The notes beneath the pieces were generated by a model. It had not been told where the DNA came from. It saw nothing but the letters and a program-made list of their open reading frames with translations, and made no database searches. A stretch of DNA of 64,000 nt from Magnetovibrio sp. (GTDB taxonomy: Bacteria; Pseudomonadota; Alphaproteobacteria; Rhodospirillales; Magnetovibrionaceae): contig NZ_DATCTF010000014.1 in the NCBI RefSeq assembly GCF_036568125.1, forward strand, positions 62,001 to 126,000, written 5' to 3'. Of this stretch, positions 1-8,397 are shown one piece after another. The translations under genes and the position numbers were made by a program. How positions within the stretch are numbered: position 1 is the first letter of the stretch; the number at the start of each line of letters is the position of its first letter.

Positions 1-1378
1 CGCCGCTGTCGGCCAGTTGCAATACCAACGCCCGCAACCGATTGTGCAGACCGATTTCCCACAACAGGCTCGAGGCGCGTTTCAGCGGGTGTTTATTGAA
101 ACGTGCGGTTTCTTCGGCGCTTGGCACGCTCAAGGCGACGTGCGGCGCAATCGTTTGGCCCAACCGTGCGCGCGCCAATTGCCCGTAATAGGTTGTGGAA
201 TGCGCCGCCGCCATGTGCAGCATGCTGTTGGCCTTGGTCTTTTGCCCCAATTCACCAGCCGCACGGGCCGACCAATAGGCGCCACGCGCGATGCTGATGG
301 GATAACTCACTGCACTCAGCATATTTTCGAAGTGTTTCAGGGCACGGGCGGGATCTTTGAGAAAACGCAGCGCAATCCAGCCCGAAACCCATTCGGCCTC
401 GGAATACTCGGCGGCGTCGTCCTTGGTGAGGCCGTGGCGGCTGGTGATGTCGTAGGCTTGCTTGTGCTGACCGTCCTGCAACATGGAACGCGCCAAGATC
501 GCACGTTCCTGCCACCACTTGTCGGCGCGTTCGTGCACGCCGTCGAAGTCTTTCAGCAGGTCCGCCGCGTCGTCGGTGCGGCCGTGACGGCGGCGCCAGC
601 GCATGCGCTCGAATATCAAACCCGGATGATCGGTCAGTTCCGGGGCGGTCTTGGCCAAATCGGCGATGGCCTTGTCGACATTGCCTTCGCGTTTCATCAG
701 CCACAAGCGGGCCACCGCCAGCTTGCGGGTCTTGGCGTCGACCTTCCAGATTTGGCGGCGTGCAGGCCAAAAGCGTTCCTGCCAGATCAAGCGTTCCAGC
801 CGGTCCAGATTGTCCTGGTCGGTGATGGTTTTGCGATAGGCGCGATAAAACTGCTTTTCCTGGGTCTTGGTGAAGTTGCCGGTGATCCAAATATCGCGGA
901 TCGATTTCAACGCCACATCCTTGAGCCCGAGTTTCATCTGCGCTTCGGCCTTGCGCACCCGGCCAGAGGTCGATACCGGACCGCCCATGCGGTCGAACCA
1001 GGCCATGACCTCGGCTGGAGACATGGAACTCGGCATGGTTTCTTCGGCGCGCTTGAGCATTTGCTCGCGCTTGGGCCAACCGTTTTGGCTGTCCAAAAAG
1101 GCTTTGATGTCGGCGAATTTGGCCGGGGTGTTGGGGGCGGTCAGGTAGGTCCACACCAAGACCCGCACCAGGTCGGGATTTTTCACCCGCTGGGTGAGCC
1201 TCAAAGCATCCTTGAAACGGTTGCGGTCGATGGCCTTGAAAACCGCCTCGACGGCCTTGGCATCGGCGTTGGAGGACTGCTTGGCATGGGCCGCATGCAA
1301 CGGCGCGCCCACCAACAGGCAAAGCAACGCGAACACCGCCAAAAGGGTCGGTTTGAAGGTTTTGATGGAGAACCTCAC
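1..1378 (-). CDS. Soluble lytic murein transglycosylase, N-terminal part (runs off the window)
   Basis: The reading frame opens with a GTG at 1378 and stays open to the window edge, so the C-terminus is missing. Residues 1-32 form a classical signal peptide: VRFSIKTF, a hydrophobic core (LLAVFALLCLLVG), then AHA. About 430 residues of charged helical repeats follow, of the kind that build the superhelical U-domain of Slt70-type enzymes. The catalytic SLT domain would lie beyond position 1 and is not seen. Such enzymes cleave the MurNAc-GlcNAc bond of peptidoglycan in the periplasm. A second in-frame GTG at 1399 is possible, but it would place extra residues before the signal peptide. The gene is divergent from dapA, which is a common arrangement in Rhodospirillales. 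The family call rests on domain style and neighbourhood. Confidence 0.75.
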   Translation of the reverse strand, partial: MRFSIKTFKPTLLAVFALLCLLVGAPLHAAHAKQSSNADAKAVEAVFKAIDRNRFKDALRLTQRVKNPDLVRVLVWTYLTAPNTPAKFADIKAFLDSQNGWPKREQMLKRAEETMPSSMSPAEVMAWFDRMGGPVSTSGRVRKAEAQMKLGLKDVALKSIRDIWITGNFTKTQEKQFYRAYRKTITDQDNLDRLERLIWQERFWPARRQIWKVDAKTRKLAVARLWLMKREGNVDKAIADLAKTAPELTDHPGLIFERMRWRRRHGRTDDAADLLKDFDGVHERADKWWQERAILARSMLQDGQHKQAYDITSRHGLTKDDAAEYSEAEWVSGWIALRFLKDPARALKHFENMLSAVSYPISIARGAYWSARAAGELGQKTKANSMLHMAAAHSTTYYGQLARARLGQTIAPHVALSVPSAEETARFNKHPLKRASSLLWEIGLHNRLRALVLQLADSG

Positions 1379-1567
1379 AGGTGAGTTTTCAACGTGCACT
1401 TCTTGTCGGTTCTTGGTCTAAAAGGGCGCGATGGGGCAAATGGTACGCGCAATGCCGTCCGGGCTCAAGCACAGGCGTTTCCACCATGCGCAAGTGTCGC
1501 TTGCCCGCACCGAAGAGAGGCGCTAAGTTCGCCGCCTTGTAACATGACCTCACCCAGGAGACCTCAG

Positions 1568-2443
1568 ATGTACCAGGGATCTTTCGTTGCCCTCATCACG
1601 CCGTTCCAAAACGGAATTGTCGATGAAAAAGCCTTTCAATCGTTCGTCGATTGGCAGGTTAAACAGGGTACCGACGGTCTGGTTCCGTGCGGAACCACGG
1701 GCGAATCGCCGACGCTGACGCACGGCGAACACATGCGCGTGACCGAGTTGTGCATCGAAGTCGCCGCCGGTCGCGTGCCGGTGATGGCGGGCGCGGGGTC
1801 CAACTCGACCGCCGAGGCCATCGAATTGGCCCAGCACGCCGAACGCGCGGGCGCCGATTCCGTGCTGGTGGTGACGCCGTACTACAACAAGCCGACCCAG
1901 GCGGGCCTGTATGCGCACTACAAGGCGATCAACGATGCGGTGGGCATTCCCATCTTCATCTACAACATTCCCGGCCGTTCCGTGGTCGACATGACGCTCG
2001 ACACCTTCAAGCGCCTGGCGGAACTGCCCAACATCGCCGGCGTCAAGGACGCCACCGCCGATTTGAGCCGTCCGCTGGTTTATCGCAAGGCCCTGGGCCC
2101 CGATTTCTGCCAAATGTCGGGCGAAGACGCCACCGCCATTCCGTATCTGGCGGGGGGTGGCCACGGCTGCATTTCCGTCACCGCCAACATCGCACCGGCG
2201 CTGTGCGCCGAACAGCATGCGGCCTGGAATTCCGGCAACGTGGCGCGCGCGATGGAAATTCAGCAGATGCTGATCCCGGTGCACCAAGCCATGTTCTGCG
2301 AAAGCAGCCCCGGCCCGGTCAAGCACGCGGCCCAATTGATGGGGCTGAGCTCCGCCGAAATGCGTCTGCCGATGGTTGAAATCGCCGACAGCTCTAAGAT
2401 CGCGGTGGAAAGTGCCATTCGCACCCTCGGCCTGATCGACTGA
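1568..2443 (+). CDS. dapA: 4-hydroxy-tetrahydrodipicolinate synthase
   Basis: This enzyme condenses pyruvate with aspartate semialdehyde, the first committed step of lysine and diaminopimelate synthesis in the cytoplasm. The protein has 291 residues, the usual length. Visible motifs are the pyruvate-binding GTTGES (residues 42-47), Tyr106 in TPYYNKP, the catalytic Tyr132 in IYNIPGRS and the Schiff-base Lys160 in [10 protein letters not shown] 1568 is chosen because an AGGAG sits just upstream; the frame is open further 5' but that part lacks family resemblance. smpB follows 25 bases after the stop, so co-transcription is likely. Confidence 0.97.
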   Translation: MYQGSFVALITPFQNGIVDEKAFQSFVDWQVKQGTDGLVPCGTTGESPTLTHGEHMRVTELCIEVAAGRVPVMAGAGSNSTAEAIELAQHAERAGADSVLVVTPYYNKPTQAGLYAHYKAINDAVGIPIFIYNIPGRSVVDMTLDTFKRLAELPNIAGVKDATADLSRPLVYRKALGPDFCQMSGEDATAIPYLAGGGHGCISVTANIAPALCAEQHAAWNSGNVARAMEIQQMLIPVHQAMFCESSPGPVKHAAQLMGLSSAEMRLPMVEIADSSKIAVESAIRTLGLID

Positions 2444-2468
2444 ACGGGTACGACGAAAGCGGGGTGTC

Positions 2469-2957
2469 ATGGCGAAAAAGAAGAAAAAGGGCGGTCCCGA
2501 CGGCGACATCGTCGCGCAAAACCGCAAGGCGCGCCACGACTACTTCATCGAGGAAACCTTCGAGGCCGGCATCATGCTGATGGGCTCTGAGGTCAAATCC
2601 TTGCGCAAGGGCTCCGCCACCATCGGTGATGCGTACGCCGTTGAAAAAGATGGTGAACTCTACCTCGTCAATGCCTATATCCCTGAGTACGCACCTGCGG
2701 CGGCCTACAACGGCCATACGCCCAAACGCGAACGCAAGCTGTTGATGCATCGCCGCGAGATCGATCGCTTGATGGCCAACATTCAGCGCGAAGGCTACAC
2801 CGTTGTACCGCTCAGCATCTATTTCAATCCGCGCGGCATGGCGAAGGTTGAACTGGGGCTCGGCAAGGGCAAACACAAAGCCGACAAGCGCCAGGCCACC
2901 AAGGATCGGGACTGGAAGCGCGACAAGGCCCGTTTGCTCAGCCACAGCAACCGTTAA
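2469..2957 (+). CDS. smpB: SsrA-binding protein
   Basis: SmpB binds tmRNA and delivers it to stalled ribosomes for trans-translation. The 162-residue protein shows the family core: a basic N-terminus (MAKKKKKGG), [27 protein letters not shown], the [11 protein letters not shown] segment and a basic C-terminal tail (KGKHKADKR...[10 protein letters not shown]) that enters the mRNA channel. It lies immediately downstream of dapA, an arrangement widely kept in alphaproteobacteria. Confidence 0.97.
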   Translation: MAKKKKKGGPDGDIVAQNRKARHDYFIEETFEAGIMLMGSEVKSLRKGSATIGDAYAVEKDGELYLVNAYIPEYAPAAAYNGHTPKRERKLLMHRREIDRLMANIQREGYTVVPLSIYFNPRGMAKVELGLGKGKHKADKRQATKDRDWKRDKARLLSHSNR

Positions 2958-3014
2958 GATCCTGAGCGCGTAACCTTTGCCTCGGGTGCGCCGAATGGTT
3001 CCGTGGAGGCTTTC

Positions 3015-3728
3015 ATGACAGATCACGACGACGACCAATGGCCCGGCCTGACCGGCGATCAAGACGGCACCGTGCTCGGCACGATCAAGCAAAAGCTGAT
3101 CGACACCAAAGAGCAATGGGCCCGCGACGGCCGCGGCCAGAGCGGGGAGGCCGCACCGGCCAAAGGCCCCGACAAACCGCGCCTGCCGCCGGGTCAACGC
3201 CTGACCCAGGATTTCCCGGTTCTCGACCTGGGTATCCAGCCGCCCATCGCACCCGATGAATGGCGACTGACGGTGTCGGGTCTGGTCGACAATCCCATCG
3301 ACTGGGGCTGGGCGGATTTTCACGACCAGCCGCACGTCGACATCGTCACCGACATTCATTGCGTCACCACCTGGTCGCGCTACGACAACCGTTGGCAGGG
3401 CATATCCGGACCGCAGTTTCTGTCCGTGGTTCAGCCCCGTGCGGACGCCAAGTACATGGTCTTTCACGCTCACGACGGCTACACCACCAACGTGCCGGTG
3501 AAGGTCTTCAATGACGACGAGGTGATTCTCGCCCACACCTGGAACGGCGAACCCATCAGCCGCGCCCACGGTGGGCCGATCCGCCCGATCATTCCCAAGC
3601 TGTATCTGTGGAAAAGCGCCAAGTGGGTCAAGCACATCACATTTTTGGACAAGGACGCGCCCGGCTTTTGGGAAGTGCGCGGCTATCACAATGACGCCGA
3701 TCCGTGGAAGGAAGAACGTTATGGCTAA
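3015..3728 (+). CDS. Sulfite oxidase-like molybdopterin oxidoreductase (soluble, YuiH type)
   Basis: The 237-residue protein belongs to the oxidoreductase molybdopterin-binding family. The motif DIHCVTTWSRYDN (Cys116) supplies the cysteine ligand to molybdenum, followed by W.G, the DGYTTNVP segment, GGPIRPIIPKLYLWKSAKW and a WEVRGYHN.ADPW ending typical of this subgroup. ATG 3015 is chosen over an upstream GTG at 3003 because GGAGG ends six bases before it. No signal peptide is visible, so it probably works in the cytoplasm; the substrate is unknown. Its last 8 bases overlap the start of the glutathione peroxidase gene, which suggests translational coupling and a shared redox or repair role (inference). 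Confidence 0.88.
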   Translation: MTDHDDDQWPGLTGDQDGTVLGTIKQKLIDTKEQWARDGRGQSGEAAPAKGPDKPRLPPGQRLTQDFPVLDLGIQPPIAPDEWRLTVSGLVDNPIDWGWADFHDQPHVDIVTDIHCVTTWSRYDNRWQGISGPQFLSVVQPRADAKYMVFHAHDGYTTNVPVKVFNDDEVILAHTWNGEPISRAHGGPIRPIIPKLYLWKSAKWVKHITFLDKDAPGFWEVRGYHNDADPWKEERYG

Positions 3729-4269
3729 GGTTTTCGCCGCTTTACTGGCCTTGTTGGGCGCAACACCAGCGTTTGCGGCAGGCACGTCGGCATTCGATTT
3801 CAGCTTTACCGCCATCGAAGGCGAACCGCTGCCGCTCAGCCAGTACAAGGGCAAGGCCGTGTTGGTGGTCAACACCGCGTCGTTGTGCGGCTTCACCCCC
3901 CAGTACGAAGGCCTGCAAGCGTTGTGGGACAACTATCGCGACCGTGGCTTGGTGGTGCTGGGTGTTCCGTCCAACGATTTCGGCGGTCAGGAACCGGGCA
4001 CCAGTGGTGAAATCAAGGATTTCTGCGCGACCAATTACCAAGTGACGTTTCCGCTGGCGGAAAAGGAAGTGGTCAGCGGCGCAAGCGCGCACCCGTTCTA
4101 CAAATGGGCGCGCGAAGAACTGGGCGTGTTGGCCGCGCCGAAATGGAACTTCCACAAATACTTAGTGTCCCCCGACGGCCGTCTGGTCGACTGGTTTTCC
4201 ACCACCACCAAGCCCGGTAGCGACAAGGTCATTAAAGCCGTCGAGACGCTGTTACCTTACAAGCCCTAG
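3721..4269 (+). CDS. Glutathione peroxidase family protein, exported
   Basis: This is a 182-residue thiol peroxidase of the GPx family. The tetrad is visible: Cys56 in NTASLCGFTPQY (cysteine, not selenocysteine), Gln90 in SNDFGGQEPG, and Trp142-Asn143 in PKWNFHKYL. The first 20 residues (MAKVFAALLALLGATPAFAA) look like a cleavable signal peptide, so the protein should act in the periplasm, where such Cys-type enzymes usually depend on thioredoxin-like reductants. The start overlaps the upstream molybdoenzyme gene by 8 bases. The stop overlaps the convergent cysteine-rich gene by 4 bases. Confidence 0.92.
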   Translation: MAKVFAALLALLGATPAFAAGTSAFDFSFTAIEGEPLPLSQYKGKAVLVVNTASLCGFTPQYEGLQALWDNYRDRGLVVLGVPSNDFGGQEPGTSGEIKDFCATNYQVTFPLAEKEVVSGASAHPFYKWAREELGVLAAPKWNFHKYLVSPDGRLVDWFSTTTKPGSDKVIKAVETLLPYKP

Positions 4270-4814
4270 TCTTCGAACAGTTCGCACGTCACCACGCAGG
4301 CTTGGGGATCGCTGGCGCAGTCGAGCTTTTGGCCGCCTGCGGTTTTGCAGATGCCTTTAATGCGCAGGGTGAAGGCGATGTCGTGTTCGTAGCGGCACAG
4401 GGCATTGCAGCGCCCCGTCTGGGGATCGCATTTGGCTTCGACGCTGACGGCCTTGGCCGTTTTGACGCGATCGCTGGGCTGTGTGCACGACATGTAGGAG
4501 AGAAATTCCTCTTCGCCGCTGATCGCCGCCCATAGGGCTTTGTTTTTGGTCCGCGCAAAGACCTCGAACGGTTTGCATTCGCCGCGTTTTTCCATGAATT
4601 CAGGACAGGTCGTGCGGTACTGATCGCGCAACTCTTGTTCCGTGGGGCAGGTGCCCAACTGTTCGGCGCGGGTCAAGTCGGGACACGCCAAGTCGACGTC
4701 GGCAGCCGGTGCGCGCGTAGGTGCGGCGGTATAGATAGTCATGCATAACAATGCGATTGCCAGAGACTTGGTGATGCCAAGAAACTTGGATAAGAACGGA
4801 GCGTGAATTTTCAT
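4266..4814 (-). CDS. Cysteine-rich exported protein of unknown function
   Basis: I do not recognise a family. From ATG 4814 (GGGGA about eight bases upstream) the product has 182 residues. It has a basic N-terminus, a hydrophobic stretch (SLAIALLCMTIYTAA) and a likely Ala-X-Ala cleavage near residue 38. The mature part has twelve cysteines, an even number spaced mostly 5-15 residues apart, which fits a periplasmic disulfide-stabilised domain. The 3' end overlaps the convergent glutathione peroxidase gene by 4 bases. An in-frame ATG 13 codons upstream is possible but gives a poorer signal peptide. Confidence 0.7.
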   Translation of the reverse strand: MKIHAPFLSKFLGITKSLAIALLCMTIYTAAPTRAPAADVDLACPDLTRAEQLGTCPTEQELRDQYRTTCPEFMEKRGECKPFEVFARTKNKALWAAISGEEEFLSYMSCTQPSDRVKTAKAVSVEAKCDPQTGRCNALCRYEHDIAFTLRIKGICKTAGGQKLDCASDPQACVVTCELFED

Positions 4815-4998
4815 GGTGTTTTCCCCAAACACGTCGATGCCAACCGCTTTCATGCTTGCGTGCGGTACCGTGAAGCGCCTTGCGCGCGGTCAAGTACAGA
4901 CAAAAATATACAGGCCACTGTAAAGCGTTGGGATGATTCTAAGTTATATTATAAAATCGTATTGATCGATAAAAGTGCTGCGAGGAGTGGGGCGACAA

Positions 4999-5376
4999 AT
5001 GGTAAAAATTCTCGTCATCGATGACGACCAGGACATTTTGGATTTTGCCAAGGTATGCCTTGGCGATCGTCATGAGATCGCCACCGCCCTTGACGGCGAA
5101 GCGGGGCTTTATGCATGCGAAACCACCAAATTTGATCTCATCATCACCGATATCTTCATGCCGTTTCGCGACGGCTTGGACATCATCCGCGAAGCCCTCA
5201 AGCTATATCCCGACATCAAGATTATCGCCATGACCGCACGGTACGGTAAAGCCCACACGAATTACCTCAAAGCCGCCGAGGTCATCGGCGCAGCCGCGCA
5301 ACTGCGCAAGCCGTTTACGGCCGAAGATCTGATCTCGGCGGTGGATCAAGTTATGGATCAAACAGTTCAGGTCTAA
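4999..5376 (+). CDS. Single-domain response regulator (CheY-like)
   Basis: The 125-residue protein is a stand-alone receiver domain. It shows the acidic pocket (IDDDQD, residues 7-12), the phospho-acceptor Asp51 in IITDIFMP, the Thr of AMTAR and the conserved Lys in LRKPF. It has no output domain, so it must signal by protein-protein contact. ATG 4999 is used because the family begins with a short strand (MVKILVIDDD); GAGGAG lies 11 bases upstream. It converges on the cyclase gene with 9 bases between the stops. No histidine kinase is adjacent, so its partner is unknown. Confidence 0.9.
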   Translation: MVKILVIDDDQDILDFAKVCLGDRHEIATALDGEAGLYACETTKFDLIITDIFMPFRDGLDIIREALKLYPDIKIIAMTARYGKAHTNYLKAAEVIGAAAQLRKPFTAEDLISAVDQVMDQTVQV

Positions 5377-5385
5377 GGCATCAGG

Positions 5386-6930
5386 TTATGCCACGTCGAG
5401 CACTTCGGTGACCGGCAACACCGCGATGTCGCGGAATTTTTCGTACTTGGCGTTGTCCAAATCGACCAGATTGGCGATCCGCGAGAAGGTTTCAGGGATC
5501 AACATATCCGCGCCGTGCTCGTCCTTGCGGCGGATGCCGTAGCGGATCAAGCCGCGATCCTTGGCCGGAACTTGGCTGAGCATCGCCTTGGTCACCCAAA
5601 CGGATCCATCCTGGGCGAAATCCGACAGGCGTCCGGCCTGGTTGATGGTGTCGCCCAGCACGGTGAATTCGATGTGAGTCGGCGTCTGGTAGGTGCCGAA
5701 CCATTCCTGGCCTTCGACCAGACCGATGTTGAGCTGAAGATCGTTGAGCCAGTTTTTGCGCTTTTTCCACGTGCGCGAAATCTCTTTCATCACGTCCTTC
5801 ATTTCCTGGGCGCAACGCACCGCATTGAGCACGTAGTTGCAGTCCGGCTGGGGAAAGAAGTAATAGACCATGCCGTCGCCCACGTGCTTGCCGTGGGTAG
5901 CGTAATATTTGCGCAGCTTGGGTTCCATCGCGCCCCAGATGTCGTTGATCAGTTCGAAATATTCTTCGGGCGGCAATTCCGCGCAAATCTTCACCGATCC
6001 CTGCAAATCCGCCACCAACACCGCCAGCGGGGTGAGGTAGGGACGCCGCTTTTTCAACAGATCCTTGATCACGATGTCGCGGCGCGCCAACAGCGCCATC
6101 AGTTCGTCTTCGTGGCTTTCCATCGGTGAATAGGCGAAGAAGATGCCCTCGCGAAAGAATGATACGTAAACGTTGTACCAATTGTCCTTGATCCCCGCTT
6201 GGCCCAGATTGACCTGGGCGTGAACCACCCGGCCGGGCGTTTGCGGCACGGCGTCGTCGTACATGGACACCAAGGTATCGAGCTTTTCATCGTCCAGATC
6301 GGCATCGAGGCTCAGCAGTTGGCGTCGCGAAACGCGGTTTTTCGCCACCGAAAGGTGAAAGCTCAATACGTCGTCCATGCCGGCAGCACCCTGGATTGCG
6401 GCGTCGCCATCCATCAGAAGACCGAACAGGTTGCGTTCTTGAATGTCGCTGGACAGGTTGGTGCCGTGGCCCAGCACCAAATCGCGGGCGGCGTCGTTGT
6501 GCCATTCGAGTTCGAACATCGGATTGACCAGATAGGCCGGGTGCTGGATCTGATCCAACGTCAGGCGCATGCCATCAGCGCCCATCTGGATCGAGGTCAC
6601 GCCGCCCGGCAAAGCCGGCGAGGCATAATCGCTTTGCATGCTTTGTGTGGATTGTGGCGCATTCACGGTTTGGGCCGCAGTTGCGGCGGCGGAAGCGGTG
6701 GCCGACAGCTTGTCCGTAATCTCAGACATGGAAAATCCCTCGCGTTTGAGCGTGTTGATCTCTTCGATGATGTTGAGGACGGAGGAGGGGAAAAAGCCGA
6801 TGCGCGTGGCGCGCCCACCGGAAATAGTCGGTCGAACGTCCGGTTTGGGCAACAGCCCCTGCGCGATGTAGTTGTTCAACGTCGCACGGGACAGGCCGGT
6901 CAGGTCCAACAGATCCTTGCTGGTCAGCAT
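5386..6930 (-). CDS. MerR-type HTH fused to class III adenylate/guanylate cyclase
   Basis: The 514-residue protein has three parts. Residues 1-75 are a MerR-like winged helix (TGLSRATLNNYIAQGLLPKP ... FFPSSVLNIIEEINTLKREG). Residues 76-110 are a low-complexity Ala/Thr linker. A sensor-like region follows (about 115-290), perhaps PAS-like (ALPGG...HPAYLVNPMFELEWHN). The C-terminal cyclase domain (about 305-500) keeps the metal-binding Asp in VADLQGS and GDG, the purine-selecting Lys in GKHVGDG, and FTVLGDTINQAGRL with Asp, Asn and Arg. All key positions look intact, so activity is expected, with cAMP favoured over cGMP. There is no membrane segment. The upstream region holds palindromes and repeats that this HTH could bind. 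Confidence 0.85.
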   Translation of the reverse strand: MLTSKDLLDLTGLSRATLNNYIAQGLLPKPDVRPTISGGRATRIGFFPSSVLNIIEEINTLKREGFSMSEITDKLSATASAAATAAQTVNAPQSTQSMQSDYASPALPGGVTSIQMGADGMRLTLDQIQHPAYLVNPMFELEWHNDAARDLVLGHGTNLSSDIQERNLFGLLMDGDAAIQGAAGMDDVLSFHLSVAKNRVSRRQLLSLDADLDDEKLDTLVSMYDDAVPQTPGRVVHAQVNLGQAGIKDNWYNVYVSFFREGIFFAYSPMESHEDELMALLARRDIVIKDLLKKRRPYLTPLAVLVADLQGSVKICAELPPEEYFELINDIWGAMEPKLRKYYATHGKHVGDGMVYYFFPQPDCNYVLNAVRCAQEMKDVMKEISRTWKKRKNWLNDLQLNIGLVEGQEWFGTYQTPTHIEFTVLGDTINQAGRLSDFAQDGSVWVTKAMLSQVPAKDRGLIRYGIRRKDEHGADMLIPETFSRIANLVDLDNAKYEKFRDIAVLPVTEVLDVA

Positions 6931-6957
6931 GGTTGGTTTCCCCCAAAACCTCTCATT

Positions 6958-7149
6958 GTCTAATCAGAGTCTAATTACAGAGAGAATCACTGTCAAGACA
7001 GTCATTAAGACTGTCTTAATATATTCAACTCACGCCACCCACACACCACACGCGCCCGCTGACAGTCATCACGAGAGTCTAACTAGACACCAAACACATC
7101 AGAGTCTAGGCACACCACTGACTGACTAAGACACTGATTTGAGAGTCTA
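6958..7149. promoter_or_regulatory. Operator-like repeat cluster upstream of the HTH-cyclase gene
   Basis: Four exact AGAGTCTA copies lie at 6966-6973, 7074-7081, 7101-7108 and 7142-7149. GTCTAAT occurs twice, 11 bases apart (6958-6964 and 6969-6975). GTCTAACTAGAC (7077-7088) is a perfect palindrome, and GACAGTCAT occurs at 6997-7005 and 7061-7069. The repeats sit between the divergent cyclase and DUF4170 genes, a natural place for autoregulation by the MerR-like HTH. Regulator binding is inference; the repeats are directly seen. Confidence 0.6.
6995..7017. promoter_or_regulatory. Perfect inverted repeat AAGACAGTC-N5-GACTGTCTT
   Basis: The 9-base arms are perfect with a 5-base spacer (ATTAA). 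Nested within is TTAAGAC-T-GTCTTAA (7005-7019), also perfect, and CTGTC-AA-GACAG overlaps the left arm (6990-7001). It lies about 65-87 bases upstream of the cyclase start codon, where a promoter would be expected. There is no run of T, so an operator is more likely than a terminator. Confidence 0.55.
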
Positions 7150-7268
7150 TTTTACATATGAAGTTGAGTTTCCCTTGCGGGGTAAACATCGCGCTCGTAG
7201 AATTGCTGCGGCGCACAATGATGTGTCGGACCACGAACAAGACATTCCTCGAAAGGGCCAAATATCTC

Positions 7269-7511
7269 ATGAGCACTCGCGACAAGCAGCTTCTTCATCT
7301 GGTTTTCGGCGGTCACGTCAAAGACCCGCGCGGCCTGGAATTCGACGATCCGTCGAAGCTCGATATCGTCGGTATTTACCCCAACAACGCCGAAGCGCTC
7401 GATGCGTGGCGCGCCAAGTCCCATGCCAACGTCGACGACGCCAACGTCAAGTACGTCTTGGTGCATTTGCACCGTCTGTTGGAAGACCCCGAACACGAAA
7501 AGGACGATTGA
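7269..7511 (+). CDS. DUF4170 family small protein
   Basis: The 80-residue cytoplasmic protein carries the pattern LHLVFGG.V.DP..LEF.D...LDIVGI.P....ALDAWR ... VDDA..KYV.VHLHRLLEP, which I recognise as the alphaproteobacterial DUF4170 family; no function is known. The frame is open back to an ATG at 7158, but family members start close to the LHLVFGG strand, so ATG 7269 is used. The long untranslated stretch 7150-7268 would then be a leader. The gene is divergent from the cyclase and convergent with the DUF4169 gene. Confidence 0.75.
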   Translation: MSTRDKQLLHLVFGGHVKDPRGLEFDDPSKLDIVGIYPNNAEALDAWRAKSHANVDDANVKYVLVHLHRLLEDPEHEKDD

Positions 7512-7530
7512 GTCCGGCCGTTATCCGACC

Positions 7531-7725
7531 TCAGTCGGAGGTTTCATCCGTCTCGCGCAACTTCTTGGCGTCGAGGTCCTTATCGCGCAAAGCTTTCTTC
7601 GCCGCTTCAAGCTGTTTCAGCGCCTTGAGCGTGCCGTGCTTGATGCGGTTGGCTTCGGCGCGGCGTTCTTTGTCGCTGCGCGCCTTGGCCTTGCGGGCTT
7701 TGTTGAGGTTGACGATCTCGGCCAT
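7531..7725 (-). CDS. DUF4169 family small protein
   Basis: This 64-residue, highly charged protein begins MAEIVNLNKARKAKARSDKE, the hallmark of DUF4169, a short helical family of alphaproteobacteria without known function. It starts 12 bases after the thrH stop and is probably co-transcribed with it. Basic and acidic residues alternate through the sequence, suggesting one long helix or coiled coil. Confidence 0.8.
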   Translation of the reverse strand: MAEIVNLNKARKAKARSDKERRAEANRIKHGTLKALKQLEAAKKALRDKDLDAKKLRETDETSD

Positions 7726-7736
7726 GACGCGCGCGT

Positions 7737-8348
7737 TCAACCCTCGCGCGGTTCGGCCGTGAGCAGGAACTTCGCCGCGGCTTCGTAATCGGTGAAGTGC
7801 GGATAATCGGGAAAATCGTCCAGCACGTTTTGCGGGCTGCGGAAAAAGGCGCTCACGTGGGCGGCTTGGATCATGCCCGTGTCGTTGTAGCTGTCGCCCA
7901 TGGCGGCGGTGACGAAATTCAGCTCTTTCAATGCTTTGACAGACTTTGTTTTGTGATCGGTTGTGCGCAGACGGTAACCGGAAATGTGCCCGTCTTCGGC
8001 CACGTCGAGGTAATGGCAAAACAGCGTTGGCCGGTCGAGTTGTTCCATCAGCGGTTTGGCGAAACCGTAGAACGTGTCGGAGAGAATGATCACCTGGGCT
8101 TGGCTGCGCAACTCGGCAAGGAAGTCCTTGGCGCCGTCCATCGGCCCCATGGAGGCGATGACCTCTTGGATCAGATCGATCTTGATACCGTGCTGATCGA
8201 GGATCTTCAGGCGGTGGCGCATCAATTCGTCGTAATCGCGAATGTCGCGGGTGGTCAGGCGCAGTTCCTCAATTCCCGTTTCCGCAGCGACGCCGAGCCA
8301 AATTTCGGGAACCAGAACACCTTCCATATCCAGGCAAATAACGCGCAT
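7737..8348 (-). CDS. thrH: ThrH: phosphoserine phosphatase / homoserine phosphotransferase
   Basis: A HAD-superfamily enzyme of 203 residues, close to the length of Pseudomonas ThrH. It has the nucleophile motif DMEGVLVPEIW (variant of DxDGT), motif II LSDTFYGF, the conserved Lys region (TTDHKTKSVKAL) and motif III MGDSYNDTGM. ThrH dephosphorylates phosphoserine and can transfer the phosphate to homoserine, linking serine and threonine synthesis. It heads a short minus-strand unit with the DUF4169 gene. Confidence 0.92.
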   Translation of the reverse strand: MRVICLDMEGVLVPEIWLGVAAETGIEELRLTTRDIRDYDELMRHRLKILDQHGIKIDLIQEVIASMGPMDGAKDFLAELRSQAQVIILSDTFYGFAKPLMEQLDRPTLFCHYLDVAEDGHISGYRLRTTDHKTKSVKALKELNFVTAAMGDSYNDTGMIQAAHVSAFFRSPQNVLDDFPDYPHFTDYEAAAKFLLTAEPREG

Positions 8349-8397
8349 ATCATCCTCAATGTGTGAAATAAATTAACGAAGCGGCGGCACTGTAACA

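Noticed and set aside
17-1384. A 455-codon plus-strand frame at the left edge
   Set aside because: The minus strand encodes a signal peptide and helical repeats of a lytic transglycosylase; the plus frame has no domain and odd composition.
2394-3932. A 512-codon minus-strand frame
   Set aside because: It is antisense to smpB and the molybdoenzyme gene and shows no recognisable domain.
7158-7268. An N-terminal extension of the DUF4170 protein
   Set aside because: The 37 extra residues lack similarity to the family and no ribosome-binding site precedes ATG 7158.
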